A stretch of DNA of 37,444 nt, from positions 1-37,444 of the forward strand of contig JAACFG010000019.1 of the NCBI GenBank assembly GCA_009937605.1, written 5' to 3'. This document shows, piece after piece, positions 15,318 to 24,496 of the stretch; the first letter of the stretch is position 1; each line of letters begins with the position of its first letter. Source of the stretch: Gammaproteobacteria bacterium (lineage in GTDB: Bacteria > Pseudomonadota > Gammaproteobacteria > Steroidobacterales > Woeseiaceae). The notes beneath the pieces were generated by a model. That model had not been told where the DNA came from and searched no databases. It saw only the letters and a list, made by a program, of their open reading frames with translations. A program made the position numbers and the translations under genes.

Positions 15318-16411
15318 TTGGCGTCCTCGACGACGATACTTCCAAATTTCGCGCTGTGATCGACGCGCTCTGCTGCCTGCGCAGCCGACAGATTCCAGGC
15401 GGCCTGGCGAAACGCGTCGGCAATAGCCGAGTTGGGCTCGGCGATGACGGTTGGCTCGCCCGCATCCATCTGTTCGCGGATCCGTGAATCGAGCGGCAAC
15501 CTTCCCAGCAGGCGCACGTCAAAGTCCTTCACAATCTGCTCGGCACCACCCGATCCAAAGATGGCGTCCTCGTGGCCACAGCTCGAGCAGATATGCGTCG
15601 CCATGTTCTCGATGACACCGAAGACGGGAATGGACACCTTGCGGAACATCGCCAGGCCCTTGCGGGCGTCGAGTGTCGCAATATTCTGGGGTGTCGTGAT
15701 GATGACCGACCCCGAAACGGGTATTTGTTGCGACAGCGTCAGCTGGATATCACCGGTTCCCGGCGGCATGTCGACGATCAGGTAGTCCAGGTCGTCCCAA
15801 TTGGTCTGGGTGGCCAGTTGGTTTAGCGCCGATGTGACCATGGGACCCCGCCAGACCATTGGCTGGTCGGCATCGACCAATGCACCCATGGACATTACCT
15901 GCAGTCCGTACGCGCGCAATGGCAGCATGGTTTTGCCGTCCTCGGATTCCGGTACCTGGCCATCGACGCCCAGCATCTGCGGCTGGCTGGGCCCGTAAAT
16001 ATCTGCGTCGAGTACGCCGACCGACGCGCCCTCAGCCACCAACGCCAGCGCAAGATTGGCGGCGACCGTGGATTTACCGACACCGCCCTTGCCGGATGCG
16101 ACCGCGATCAGGTTTTTTACGCCGGGTATTGGCTTCAGGTTGCGCTGTACGCCGTGTTGCGTAATGCGCGTCTTCAGCTCGATATCGCCCGCCTGCAGCC
16201 CATGATCGGCACGCAATACTGCGTCAATGTCGTTTCTGATGGCCTCGTGCGCACTTTTGCACGGAAATCCCAGCTCGATGGTCGCGTTCACCGCACTGTC
16301 GTTGACGGAGACATCGCGTACGCGCGCCACCTCGCCCAACGGGCGTCCGACTGTCGATAATTCGATGGAATTTAATAACTTGGAATGATCTGATTCTGTT
16401 GACACGGTCAC
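15314..16411 (-). CDS. apbC: Iron-sulfur cluster carrier protein ApbC (Mrp)
   Basis: About 365 residues from GTG at 16411 (a second GTG at 16405 is equally possible). The frame is open to 16546 but the added residues are not Mrp-like. An N-terminal DUF59/MIP18-type domain ([18 protein letters not shown]) precedes the P-loop ATPase with deviant Walker [32 protein letters not shown], the switch [14 protein letters not shown], and a C-terminal CxxC ([10 protein letters not shown]) that binds a bridging 4Fe-4S cluster. ApbC carries Fe-S clusters to target proteins in the cytosol. It is the first gene of the apbC-dcd operon. In many relatives it is directly divergent from metG; here a kinase-pilT cassette lies between. 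Confidence 0.95.
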   Translation of the reverse strand: MTVSTESDHSKLLNSIELSTVGRPLGEVARVRDVSVNDSAVNATIELGFPCKSAHEAIRNDIDAVLRADHGLQAGDIELKTRITQHGVQRNLKPIPGVKNLIAVASGKGGVGKSTVAANLALALVAEGASVGVLDADIYGPSQPQMLGVDGQVPESEDGKTMLPLRAYGLQVMSMGALVDADQPMVWRGPMVTSALNQLATQTNWDDLDYLIVDMPPGTGDIQLTLSQQIPVSGSVIITTPQNIATLDARKGLAMFRKVSIPVFGVIENMATHICSSCGHEDAIFGSGGAEQIVKDFDVRLLGRLPLDSRIREQMDAGEPTVIAEPNSAIADAFRQAAWNLSAAQAAERVDHSAKFGSIVVEDAK

Positions 16412-16528
16412 ACTTCGCACGCTCGTATTAGGTAAAATTTCCCCAGGAACTGCCGGCTTCGGCCGGGGAAACGGGGGCACATTGTATAGGCCTGAATCGG
16501 CTGAAAGCCAGCATTGGCGGGCGATGTG

Positions 16529-16549
16529 CATTGGCCAATGTGGCATAAT
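16529..16549 (+). promoter_or_regulatory. Palindrome adjoining an extended -10 upstream of the HEAT kinase
   Basis: A perfect 12-bp palindrome CATTGGCCAATG (16529-16540) is followed at once by TGGCATAAT (16541-16549), an extended -10. A start near 16556 would give an ~80-nt leader before the ATG at 16639. The palindrome covers the -11 to -25 zone and could be an operator. The rest of the 227-bp apbC/kinase gap shows nothing else clear. Confidence 0.4.
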
Positions 16550-16638
16550 GCCGCGACTTTGCTTAGGGCAAGAGCGAAATCTGGTTTGTTTTTGACGAAG
16601 AACACAATGATTGATGCGGCTGGCGCAGGGATACGGCT

Positions 16639-19101
16639 ATGAGTTTCCTTGCCTCATTTCGCTCGGACCAGGTGCTGTCGCAACTTGTCGCCGAGCCCGA
16701 TCCCTCGTCTCCGGATGCGCAAAAGCTCGTCGAAAAACTGAAAAAAGCCGGCAGCAAGGCCGTGCCCAAGATCATCGACGCGCTCGCTCTCTCAGACAAG
16801 TCCCACACCATGGTCCTCGTGGATATTCTTGGCTCGCTCGTCAATGACAAGAACCTCGACATGTACCGCGAAGGGCTCGCCGACGGCAACGAACGCGTCG
16901 TGTCCGGCACGGCGTGGGCGCTCTCGAGCAGCACGGACTACAACCCGAATTCACTGCTGGATTTTTTTGAAGACGATGAAGTTTCGAAAGCCGCATTGAT
17001 CGAAGTCCTTCGCGTCCACAAGCAGGATCTCTCGGTCCACGAACTGTTGCAGCGCGCTTACGACTGCGAACCCAAGGAAAAGGCGGCGATCTTCAAAATC
17101 ATTGAAGGTGCCGTCAAACCAGACATGGTTCCCGACCTGATCGCGCGCATGGGAGGCAAGGATCCGGTCATCAAGATTCACCTGATGAACCTGCTCGCGA
17201 AATTCGACAAGGGCGGAATTAACAACGCGATCGAGGCGCAACTCAAGGACCCGAACAAGATGGTCCGGAGTGCCGCCCTCAGCGCGTTGGGCACGCGCGG
17301 TGCCAAGATTAATGTCGACAAGGTTGCCGCCCTCCTGACGGACCCGGATCTCGATGTCCAGGGCAAAGCCGTCGACGTACTCATTGCTGCCAAGCACCCG
17401 GACACCGTCAAATATCTCGTCGATGCGCTCAAAGACGAGTCGGAATACTCACGTCGTGCGGCCGTTGAAGTATTGAATGAAATCGGCGACGAAGAATCGG
17501 TTAAGGATCTGCTCGACGCGATTAAGGATGACGATTGGTGGGTTCGCTCTCGAGCGGGCGATGCACTGGCGGAAATTGGCGGACCGCGGGTCGTCGACTC
17601 GGTCGTCAGTCTGATCGGCCATGAGGACGAAGAAATCCGCCGTACGGCGATCGAGATCCTCAATGCCACCAAGAGCGACCGCGCCGAGGATCACCTGATC
17701 AAAGCCACCGACGATTCCGACTGGTGGGTTCGCGAGCGCGCCGTTGATGCACTCGCCAAAATTGGCAGCACAAAGGCCGTGCCGAAGATCGAGGCAATGC
17801 TCGGACAGAACCCGAAAACGGACACTGTCCTGGTTCGCGCGCTGGGCAAACTCGGCGACCACAATCACATTGCCAAGATTCTGCCGCTATTACAGAGCTC
17901 TGAACGCGACGTCCAGATCGAAGCCATCAAGGCCATTTCGCACCTCGCTAACGATTCACAGGCCGATACGGTTCGCAACCTGCTGAAGAAGATCAAACAG
18001 TCGGAAGACGTCACGATCATCAACGTCGCCGACAAGGCCCTTCAGGAGTTAGACGGGAAGTACTCGGAAACAGTTCTCGAGCAGAACATCCGGGCGGAAA
18101 AGGTTGCCGCGAACACCAAGACGCTGCTGGTCGAGAACGAAGATCTCGAAAAACTGTTGCAGGCCGCAAAAGAAGAAAGTGCTGTCGCACAGGCCGATGG
18201 CGACGGCGACATTGTGCCGGCAACGGGAACAGGAACAGTGGCGCCTATGGCTGCACCCGTCCTGGATATTTCAAAGCTCAACCCGGGCGATGTTATCGAG
18301 GGTCGCTACAAGTACATTGAAAAGATCGGTAAAGGTGCGTTCGGCACCGTACTCCTGATGGAAGACGAAGTTGTTGATGAGCAACTCATCCTCAAGTTCC
18401 TGAACCCGAACGTTTCTTCTGATGAAGAGATGATGAAGCGCTTCGTGCACGAGCTTCGCTATTCGCGCAAGATCACGCACCGCAACGTCATACGCATTTA
18501 CGACTTCCTGCACCTGCAGGGCTGTTACGCGATTTCAATGGAGTATTTCCCGTCGCATACCTTGTCCGGTGAGATCCCCGATAGCAAGCCGATGGACCTG
18601 AAGAAGGCGCTCGGCTTCTCGCACGACATGGCGACCGGAATGACTGTGGCCCACCTTGCTGGTGTCATTCACCGCGACCTGAAACCCGCCAACATCCTGG
18701 TTAACAGCGAAGGCCTTCTGAAGATCGTGGACTTTGGTGTTGCCGCCGCTGCGAGCAGCGGCGACACGCAGCTCACCAAGACCGGCTATGTTATCGGCTC
18801 GCCGAAATACATGGCGCCCGAACAGATTTTGGGTAAAAAGGTTGACGAAACAGCTGATGTCTACAGCATCGGCGTCATCATGTATGAAATGTGCACGGGC
18901 GTACCGCCCTACAGTCGCGGCGACCACATGTCCGTGATGTACCAGCACGTTCAGGGCAAGGCGATGAGCGCCCAGGAAATTAACAAGGACCTGCCCGATG
19001 ACTTTGCTGCAGTAATCATCAAGGCCATGTCTGTCGACAAGACAAAGCGCTATCAGTCGATGGAAGAGCTTACAGACGCGCTCGATACCGTTAGACTCTG
19101 A
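16639..19101 (+). CDS. HEAT-repeat Ser/Thr protein kinase
   Basis: 820 residues from ATG at 16639, with AGGGA 7 bp upstream. Residues ~15-500 are a HEAT-repeat solenoid; successive units such as DDDWWVRSRAGDALAEIG and DSDWWVRERAVDALAKIG are near copies. A polar linker (~500-550) leads to a Hanks-type kinase: glycine loop GKGAFGTV (from 564), ATP-anchoring Lys586, catalytic HRDLKPAN (678-685), DFG (698-700) and APE (726-728). All catalytic residues are intact. No membrane segment is present, so the kinase is cytosolic and the HEAT array is likely its targeting or sensing part. It is followed after 8 bp by two PilT-family ATPase genes, which suggests control of type IV pilus retraction; this is inference. 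No phosphatase is encoded nearby. Confidence 0.92.
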   Translation: MSFLASFRSDQVLSQLVAEPDPSSPDAQKLVEKLKKAGSKAVPKIIDALALSDKSHTMVLVDILGSLVNDKNLDMYREGLADGNERVVSGTAWALSSSTDYNPNSLLDFFEDDEVSKAALIEVLRVHKQDLSVHELLQRAYDCEPKEKAAIFKIIEGAVKPDMVPDLIARMGGKDPVIKIHLMNLLAKFDKGGINNAIEAQLKDPNKMVRSAALSALGTRGAKINVDKVAALLTDPDLDVQGKAVDVLIAAKHPDTVKYLVDALKDESEYSRRAAVEVLNEIGDEESVKDLLDAIKDDDWWVRSRAGDALAEIGGPRVVDSVVSLIGHEDEEIRRTAIEILNATKSDRAEDHLIKATDDSDWWVRERAVDALAKIGSTKAVPKIEAMLGQNPKTDTVLVRALGKLGDHNHIAKILPLLQSSERDVQIEAIKAISHLANDSQADTVRNLLKKIKQSEDVTIINVADKALQELDGKYSETVLEQNIRAEKVAANTKTLLVENEDLEKLLQAAKEESAVAQADGDGDIVPATGTGTVAPMAAPVLDISKLNPGDVIEGRYKYIEKIGKGAFGTVLLMEDEVVDEQLILKFLNPNVSSDEEMMKRFVHELRYSRKITHRNVIRIYDFLHLQGCYAISMEYFPSHTLSGEIPDSKPMDLKKALGFSHDMATGMTVAHLAGVIHRDLKPANILVNSEGLLKIVDFGVAAAASSGDTQLTKTGYVIGSPKYMAPEQILGKKVDETADVYSIGVIMYEMCTGVPPYSRGDHMSVMYQHVQGKAMSAQEINKDLPDDFAAVIIKAMSVDKTKRYQSMEELTDALDTVRL

Positions 19102-19109
19102 GACCAGAC

Positions 19110-20213
19110 ATGGCACGCATCGATGCATTCCTCAAACTAGGCCTGGCACAAGGCTGCTCTGACGTCCACTTGGCTGTGGGCGTGCCACCAATGCTGCGCA
19201 TGAACGGCGACCTGATGCCGATCAAGTTTCGCGAACTGTCTGACACGGAACTCGAAACCTATCTGCTTGAAATCCTGACCAACAAGCAGAAGGAGCGTCT
19301 CCACGAAGGTCACGATCTTGACTTCTCGTATGTCGGCGATGAAAGCGGGCGATTTCGCGTCAATGTATTCAGGAAGGCGACCGGATTGGGTGCCGTGTTT
19401 CGTCACATTCCGGGGGATGTGCCCAACCTGGATCAGCTGAACGTCCCGCCGGTACTGAAGAAGTTCTGCGAATACCACCAGGGCATGGTGCTCGTCACGG
19501 GCAGTACCGGTACCGGTAAGTCGACAACACTCGCCGCGATGATCGATTACCTCAACGAATCACGCAATCTCAATATCATCAGCCTGGAGGACCCGATCGA
19601 ATTCGTCCATCCAAGCAAGCAGTGCCAGGTCATCCAGCGCGAAGTGGGTACGCACGTCGTGAGTTTTGCGGATGGCGTGCGCTCAGCTATGCGTGAAGAT
19701 CCGGACGTCATCCTCGTTGGCGAGTTGCGCGATGCCGAGACGATCTCGATGGCGATGACCGCCGCAGAGACCGGTCACCTCGTGCTGGGCACGCTGCATA
19801 CGACCGGCGCGGTCAAGACGATCGACAGAATCATCGATGCACTGCCCGGCGAATTGCGTGAGCAAACGAAAGGCTTTCTCGCGATGAGTCTCAAGGCCGT
19901 CGTGACCCAGGTACTGGTCAAGACGCCGGATGGTCGGGGCCGTCGCGCCATCCTGGAAATTCTCGTTAACAATCGTGCGATTGCGAAGCTGATTACGACC
20001 GACCAGACACACCAGATCGGGTCACAACTTCAAACGGGCAAGGACCTTGGCATGCAGGTAATGGACACGGCCTTGCTCGACGCAATCAATGCCAAGGAAA
20101 TAGACCCGGACGACGCCATCCGATTCGCGAACGACAAGAAGAAGTTCTCGCGATTCGTGACCGATACCGACCTCGTACCTCTCCTTGATATCGGCGACCA
20201 GTCCAAGATCTGA
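19110..20213 (+). CDS. PilT/PilU family type IV pilus retraction ATPase (first copy)
   Basis: 367 residues. N-terminal PAS-like domain with GCSDVHLAVGVPPMLRMNG (PilT-type SDxHL signature), then the secretion ATPase core: Walker A GSTGTGKST (~131-139), Asp box ISLEDPIEFVH, Walker B DPDVILVGELRDAET, His box GHLVLGTLHTTGA. The C-terminal region has NRAIAKLI and LGMQVMDTALLDA in the place of the PilT AIRNLIRE helix, then a PilU-like KKKFSRF tail. These hexameric motors depolymerise type IVa pili at the inner membrane. It starts 8 bp after the kinase gene and ends 4 bp before the second copy. Whether it is PilT or PilU in function cannot be settled from sequence alone. Confidence 0.93.
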   Translation: MARIDAFLKLGLAQGCSDVHLAVGVPPMLRMNGDLMPIKFRELSDTELETYLLEILTNKQKERLHEGHDLDFSYVGDESGRFRVNVFRKATGLGAVFRHIPGDVPNLDQLNVPPVLKKFCEYHQGMVLVTGSTGTGKSTTLAAMIDYLNESRNLNIISLEDPIEFVHPSKQCQVIQREVGTHVVSFADGVRSAMREDPDVILVGELRDAETISMAMTAAETGHLVLGTLHTTGAVKTIDRIIDALPGELREQTKGFLAMSLKAVVTQVLVKTPDGRGRRAILEILVNNRAIAKLITTDQTHQIGSQLQTGKDLGMQVMDTALLDAINAKEIDPDDAIRFANDKKKFSRFVTDTDLVPLLDIGDQSKI

Positions 20214-20217
20214 TGCT

Positions 20218-21276
20218 ATGAAAATAGACAGCTACCTGATGGAAGCACTCAAACAGAAAGCCTCCGATTTGCATTTCATCTCGGGCGACCCTGTACGTGC
20301 ACGGGTGAACGGCACTTTGGGAACGCTGCTTGACGAAAAGCTGACCACGGAAGGGGTCCAGGAAGCCGTGTTCGAGATTATGGACGGCGCGGCAAAGCGC
20401 ACGTTCGAAGAAGTTGATGCAGCGGATTTCGCCTACGACATTCCCGAGGTCTCGCGTTTTCGCGTCAATGCGTTCCGCCACCTCAACGGTATCGGCGCTA
20501 TTTTCCGTGCAATCCCGTCAAAGGCGATGACGCTCGAAGAGCTCGACATGCCGAAAGTCGTGCATCAGCTCTGCAAACATACCCAGGGCATGATTCTCGT
20601 TACCGGCAAGACGGGTTCCGGCAAGTCGACGACGCTGGCAGCGATGATCGACGCGATGAACAAGAACATGAAAGGGCATATCCTGACGATTGAGGACCCG
20701 ATCGAATTTGTACACAAGGCCCAGGGTTGCCTCATCAGCCAGCGCGAGGTCGGCGTCCATAGCCCGAACTTCGCCGAAGCCCTGCATTCGGCGTTGCGTG
20801 AAGACCCTGACGTCATCCTGGTCGGCGAAATGCGCGACCTGGAGACCATCAGTATTGCCGTGACGGCAGCTGAGATGGGTATTCTCGTCATGGGCACGCT
20901 GCACACAAACGGTGCCGCTCAGACCGTCGACAGAATCATCAATTCGTTCCCGGCCGACAAGCAGTCGCATATTCGCACAATGATCTCGACCTCCTTGCGT
21001 GGCGTCGTTTCGCAGCAACTCCTGCCGACTATTCATCGCCCGGGACGGGCCGCGGCGCTGGAGATCATGATCAACACACCGGCCGTCGCGAACCTGATTC
21101 GCCAGGGCAAACTCGACCAACTCGAAACCGCTATCCAGAGTAGTGGGGGCATTGGAATGCAACCCATGGACAAAGCACTCATGGATCTGGTCGAAAAGGG
21201 CTGGGTGTCAGGCCAGGAAGCCTATTTGCAGGCCAACAACAAGCACAAGTTCGAAGAAGTCAGGGACATGGAGTAA
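20218..21276 (+). CDS. PilT/PilU family type IV pilus retraction ATPase (second copy)
   Basis: 352 residues from ATG at 20218; the frame reaches back to a TTG at 20185 inside the previous gene. It has the same architecture as its neighbour: KASDLHFISGDPVRARVNG, Walker A GKTGSGKST, Asp box LTIEDPIEFVH, Walker B DPDVILVGEMRDLET, His box LVMGTLHTNGA, and NTPAVANLIRQGKL followed by GIGMQPMDKALMDL. The two copies are clearly diverged, so this is an old duplication rather than a recent one. PilT and PilU are often adjacent and act together in twitching motility. No Shine-Dalgarno sequence is visible in the 4-bp gap, so translation is likely coupled. A G+C-rich hairpin follows the stop. Confidence 0.93.
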   Translation: MKIDSYLMEALKQKASDLHFISGDPVRARVNGTLGTLLDEKLTTEGVQEAVFEIMDGAAKRTFEEVDAADFAYDIPEVSRFRVNAFRHLNGIGAIFRAIPSKAMTLEELDMPKVVHQLCKHTQGMILVTGKTGSGKSTTLAAMIDAMNKNMKGHILTIEDPIEFVHKAQGCLISQREVGVHSPNFAEALHSALREDPDVILVGEMRDLETISIAVTAAEMGILVMGTLHTNGAAQTVDRIINSFPADKQSHIRTMISTSLRGVVSQQLLPTIHRPGRAAALEIMINTPAVANLIRQGKLDQLETAIQSSGGIGMQPMDKALMDLVEKGWVSGQEAYLQANNKHKFEEVRDME

Positions 21277-21278
21277 TC

Positions 21279-21293
21279 GCGGCCAGTGGCCGC
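21279..21293 (+). terminator. Hairpin after the PilT-family genes (weak terminator candidate)
   Basis: GCGGCC-AGT-GGCCGC is a perfect 6-bp stem with a 3-nt loop, starting 2 bp after the TAA of the second PilT-family gene. No T-run follows, so Rho-independent termination is uncertain. Confidence 0.4.
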
Positions 21294-21315
21294 TCGTACA
21301 AGCGGACCATGATTA

Positions 21316-21360
21316 CCGTATGAGCGGCGATCCGCCGTCCGTATGAGCGGCGATCCGCCG
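21316..21360. repeat. Tandem 22-bp repeat with hairpins before metG
   Basis: Two identical 22-bp units (21316-21337 and 21339-21360) spaced by one T; each starts CCGTATGAG and contains the hairpin CGGCG-ATC-CGCCG. It lies in the 120-bp gap between the PilT-family gene and metG, upstream of the metG -10 candidate. It could be a REP-like element or a regulatory site. Confidence 0.75.
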
Positions 21361-21379
21361 CGATTCTTACTGCAATTAC

Positions 21380-21388
21380 TGGCATAAT
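21380..21388 (+). promoter_or_regulatory. Possible extended -10 promoter of metG
   Basis: TGGCATAAT ends 8 bp before the metG ATG (21397), implying initiation one to three bases before the start codon and a nearly leaderless message. No Shine-Dalgarno sequence is visible. The same nonamer lies upstream of the HEAT-kinase gene. Confidence 0.4.
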
Positions 21389-21396
21389 CGCGCCCC

Positions 21397-23406
21397 ATGT
21401 CAGACAGCCCCCGAAAAATCCTCGTAACGAGCGCCCTGCCCTACGTTAATGGCTCCCCGCACATGGGCCATCTCGTGGAGTACATCCAGACCGATATCTG
21501 GGTTCGTTTTCAGAAATTGCGCGGGCATCATTGCATCTACGTATGCGCGTCGGATTCACATGGCACGCCGATCATGCTGAAGGCCCGCGAACTGGGCATC
21601 ACGCCCGAGGAGTTGACCTCCGGCTACACAAAAGAGTTTGTCCGCGATTTCGACGATTTTGGCGTCGAGTTCGACAACTACTACACGACGCACTCGCCTG
21701 AGAATGAAGCCCTGGTCGGGCAGATGTTCGAGGCACTGCGCGCGAGCGGCGACATCTTTACGCGAACGATCAAGCAGTCGTATGACGAAAAAGAAGGCAT
21801 GTTCCTGCCTGATCGGTTTGTCAAAGGCACATGCCCGCGCTGTAAGAGCGAAGATCAGTACGGGGATGCCTGTGAAGTCTGTGGCGCGACGTACACACCG
21901 GAAGACTTGATCGACCCTGTGTCGGTCCTGTCCGGAACGACGCCAGTCAAACGTGAATCCGAGCACTACTTCTTCAAACTCAGCGAGTACGAGGAACGAC
22001 TGCGCGACTGGATGCAGGTCGCGAAACTCGACAAGAATGTCGTAGCAAAGCTGGACGAGTGGTTTGAAGCCGGTTTGCAGGACTGGGACATATCCCGCGA
22101 TGCGCCCTACTTCGGATTCAGAATTCCGGGTACCGACGACAAGTACTTTTATGTCTGGCTGGACGCCCCGGTTGGCTACATGGCGAGCTTCAAGAATCTG
22201 TGCGACCGCACCGACGGGCTCGATTTCGACGACTACTGGGGTGCGGACGCCGAGGCCGAGTTGTACCACTTCATCGGCAAGGACATCATGTATTTCCATA
22301 CGCTGTTCTGGCCCGCCGTACTGACGGGCGCGGGCTTCCGTACGCCGACCAGCGTCTATGCGCATGGCTTCCTGACGGTCGACGGCCAGAAGATGTCGAA
22401 GTCCCGCGGCACGTTCATCAAGGCACGCACTTATCTCGACAACCTGAATCCCGAGTTCCTGCGCTACTACTATGCCGCCAAGCTTGGACCGACGATCGAG
22501 GATATCGACCTCAATCTCGAAGATTTCATCGCGCGCGTAAATTCCGACCTCGTCGGCAAACTCGTCAATATCGCGAGTCGATGTGCGGGTTTCATAAATA
22601 AGCGATTCGACGGCAAACTGGCGAACGAATTGCAGGACGAGGATCTGTTTTACGAATCGTTCGCCAAGGCATCAGAACAAATCGCGGCACACTACGAAGC
22701 ACGCGAATTCTCCAAGGCCATGCGCCTGATCATGGGGCTGGCCGATGTCGCAAATCAGTACATTGACACCTGGAAGCCCTGGGTACTGGCCAAAGAAGAT
22801 GACAAACAGGAACTCGTGCAGCTCGTATGCACACAGGGCATCAACATGTTCCGTAGCCTCATGGTCTACCTGTCGCCCGTCATACCCGCGGTAGCCAAAG
22901 ACGCACAGGCATTTCTAAATGAGGAAAGCTGGCAGTGGCGGGATGCGAGTTCGCCGCTGCTTGGCGCAACCCTGCCCAAGTTCAAACCACTGCTGACACG
23001 CGTTGAAGCCGATCAGGTGCAGCGCGTAGTGGAGCAGTCAAAAGAGAGTACGCCCGTGGCTGAAACCGAAAAAGACGACGACTTCATCAGCATTGACGAC
23101 TTTATGAACGTCGACCTGCGCATTGCGCGTATCGAAAAGGCCGAGCCGGTCGAGGGTGCCGACAAACTCCTGGCGCTCACCCTCGATGTCGGTGACAGCC
23201 AGCGGCAGGTGTTTGCGGGCATTAAAGCCGCGTACACACCGGACAGTCTCGTAGGTCGCCACGTGATCGTTGTCGCGAACCTGGCGCCCCGCAAAATGCG
23301 TTTCGGTATTTCGGAGGGCATGGTGCTGGCCGCGGGACCTGGCGGCGAAGACATCTTCCTGCTGTCACCCGATGACGGTGCAAAACCGGGCATGCGCGTC
23401 AAGTAA
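21397..23406 (+). CDS. metG: Methionyl-tRNA synthetase
   Basis: 669 residues, the dimeric MetG form. It charges tRNA-Met with methionine in the cytosol. The class I HIGH motif appears as HMGH (22-25) after ALPYVNGSP, and KMSKS is at 332-336. A zinc knuckle uses Cys146, Cys149, Cys159 and Cys162 in the connective peptide. The anticodon-binding helical domain follows, and the C-terminal ~110 residues (from [19 protein letters not shown]) are the tRNA-binding OB-fold domain that also dimerises. It is followed after 16 bp by rsxA, so some read-through into the Rsx operon is likely. Confidence 0.98.
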   Translation: MSDSPRKILVTSALPYVNGSPHMGHLVEYIQTDIWVRFQKLRGHHCIYVCASDSHGTPIMLKARELGITPEELTSGYTKEFVRDFDDFGVEFDNYYTTHSPENEALVGQMFEALRASGDIFTRTIKQSYDEKEGMFLPDRFVKGTCPRCKSEDQYGDACEVCGATYTPEDLIDPVSVLSGTTPVKRESEHYFFKLSEYEERLRDWMQVAKLDKNVVAKLDEWFEAGLQDWDISRDAPYFGFRIPGTDDKYFYVWLDAPVGYMASFKNLCDRTDGLDFDDYWGADAEAELYHFIGKDIMYFHTLFWPAVLTGAGFRTPTSVYAHGFLTVDGQKMSKSRGTFIKARTYLDNLNPEFLRYYYAAKLGPTIEDIDLNLEDFIARVNSDLVGKLVNIASRCAGFINKRFDGKLANELQDEDLFYESFAKASEQIAAHYEAREFSKAMRLIMGLADVANQYIDTWKPWVLAKEDDKQELVQLVCTQGINMFRSLMVYLSPVIPAVAKDAQAFLNEESWQWRDASSPLLGATLPKFKPLLTRVEADQVQRVVEQSKESTPVAETEKDDDFISIDDFMNVDLRIARIEKAEPVEGADKLLALTLDVGDSQRQVFAGIKAAYTPDSLVGRHVIVVANLAPRKMRFGISEGMVLAAGPGGEDIFLLSPDDGAKPGMRVK

Positions 23407-23422
23407 TCTTTAGAATAGCGGG

Positions 23423-24004
23423 ATGACCGAACTTTTCGTCATTCTTGTCAGCACAGTACTGGTTAATAATTTCGTACTGGTGCGATTCTTGGGGCTTTGC
23501 CCATTCCTTGGCGTTTCGCGCAATCTCGAGGCGGCCATGGGCATGTCGCTCGCAACCGCGTTCGTCCTGACCCTCTCTTCGGCCACGGCTTACTTGCTGC
23601 ATGAGTACGTGCTTGTGCCACTGAATCTCGAGTACCTGCGGACGGTCGCGTTCATCCTCGTAATTGCGGCCAGTGTCCAGTTCACGGAGATCATGGTCAG
23701 GCGCATGAGTCCGATGCTCGACCAGGTTCTTGGAATCTATATTCCATTGATCGCCACGAACTGCGCGGTACTCGGCGTGGCATTGCTCAATATCCAGCAG
23801 TCGAAAGGGTTCGTGCAGTCGGTTTTCTACGGGTTCGGAGCTTCGGCCGGGTTTGCGCTCGTACTTGTCATGTTCGCCGCGATCCGCGAGAGACTCGATG
23901 CCGCAGATATTCCCGCGCCATTTCGCGGTACCGCGATCGCCCTCATGACCGCCGGCATAATGTCGCTGGCATTCATGGGCTTCTCCGGCATGGCCAGGCC
24001 TTGA
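23423..24004 (+). CDS. rsxA: Electron transport complex subunit RsxA/RnfA
   Basis: 193 residues with six membrane helices. RsxA is an integral subunit of the Rsx/Rnf complex, which couples electron transfer from NADH to ferredoxin-like acceptors with ion movement; in enterobacteria it keeps SoxR reduced. Family signatures are [20 protein letters not shown] near the N-terminus and [18 protein letters not shown] in the second half, each holding the Cys that binds the membrane 2Fe-2S cluster shared with RsxE. It is the first gene of the six-gene rsx operon and lies 16 bp after metG. The subunit is homologous to RsxE at 27699. Confidence 0.97.
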   Translation: MTELFVILVSTVLVNNFVLVRFLGLCPFLGVSRNLEAAMGMSLATAFVLTLSSATAYLLHEYVLVPLNLEYLRTVAFILVIAASVQFTEIMVRRMSPMLDQVLGIYIPLIATNCAVLGVALLNIQQSKGFVQSVFYGFGASAGFALVLVMFAAIRERLDAADIPAPFRGTAIALMTAGIMSLAFMGFSGMARP

Positions 24005-24013
24005 CGGCGTCTT

Positions 24014-24496
24014 ATGGGGACCGCCGTCATCATTATCGCCCTGATCGCGCTCGTTGCCGGCCTGGCATTGAGTTACGCCCAGCAGCGGCTGCCGGCGAAT
24101 GATGGTGACCTCGTGGAGCAGGTCAATGAACTGCTGCCGCAAACTCAGTGCGCCCAGTGCGGTTATCCAGGGTGCCGACCGTATGCCGATGCGGTGGTCG
24201 ACGGCTCTGCCGCGATTAATCTCTGTCCTCCCGGCGGTGACGACACGATTCGACGCCTTGCCAGGCTCCTGGGGAAGGAGATCATCCCGTTGGCCGAGAG
24301 CGTCGTTCCGGCGGTCGCCATTATCGACGAACCCGCCTGTATCGGTTGCTTCCACTGCCGCAATGCGTGTCCGGTCGATGCCATCGTCGGCGCACACCAG
24401 TTCATGCACACGGTCATTGCCAGCGAATGCACCGGTTGTGAGCTCTGTGTGGCTCCCTGTCCGGTCGACTGCATTACGATGAGACCCTTGTCGTGA
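24014..24496 (+). CDS. rsxB: Electron transport complex subunit RsxB/RnfB
   Basis: 160 residues, a little shorter than most RnfB. An N-terminal membrane anchor (GTAVIIIALIALVAGLAL) is followed by the CAQCGYPGCRPYADA cluster motif with a later Cys (LCPPGG), which forms one 4Fe-4S site, and then a 2[4Fe-4S] ferredoxin domain: CIGCFHCRNACPVDAI and CTGCELCVAPCPVDCI. RsxB passes electrons between the peripheral subunit RsxC and the membrane subunits. Its TGA overlaps the GTG start of rsxC (GTGA, 24493-24496), indicating coupled translation. Confidence 0.96.
   Translation: MGTAVIIIALIALVAGLALSYAQQRLPANDGDLVEQVNELLPQTQCAQCGYPGCRPYADAVVDGSAAINLCPPGGDDTIRRLARLLGKEIIPLAESVVPAVAIIDEPACIGCFHCRNACPVDAIVGAHQFMHTVIASECTGCELCVAPCPVDCITMRPLS

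Noticed and set aside
16412..16546. Upstream extension of apbC to 16546
   Set aside because: The extra residues do not resemble Mrp/ApbC and would run into the kinase promoter region; GTG starts at 16411 or 16405 fit the family better.
21279..21293. Strong intrinsic terminator after the PilT-family genes
   Set aside because: The stem is perfect but no T-run follows; kept only as a weak candidate.
21556..22365. Minus-strand open frame of 269 codons opposite metG
   Set aside because: It lies entirely within metG, which carries intact class I synthetase motifs; no ribosome site or recognisable domain.
23399..24409. Long minus-strand open frame of 336 codons opposite rsxA and rsxB
   Set aside because: It is antisense to two clear Rsx genes, has no family features and is rich in Arg, His and Asp as expected for a shadow of G+C-rich code.
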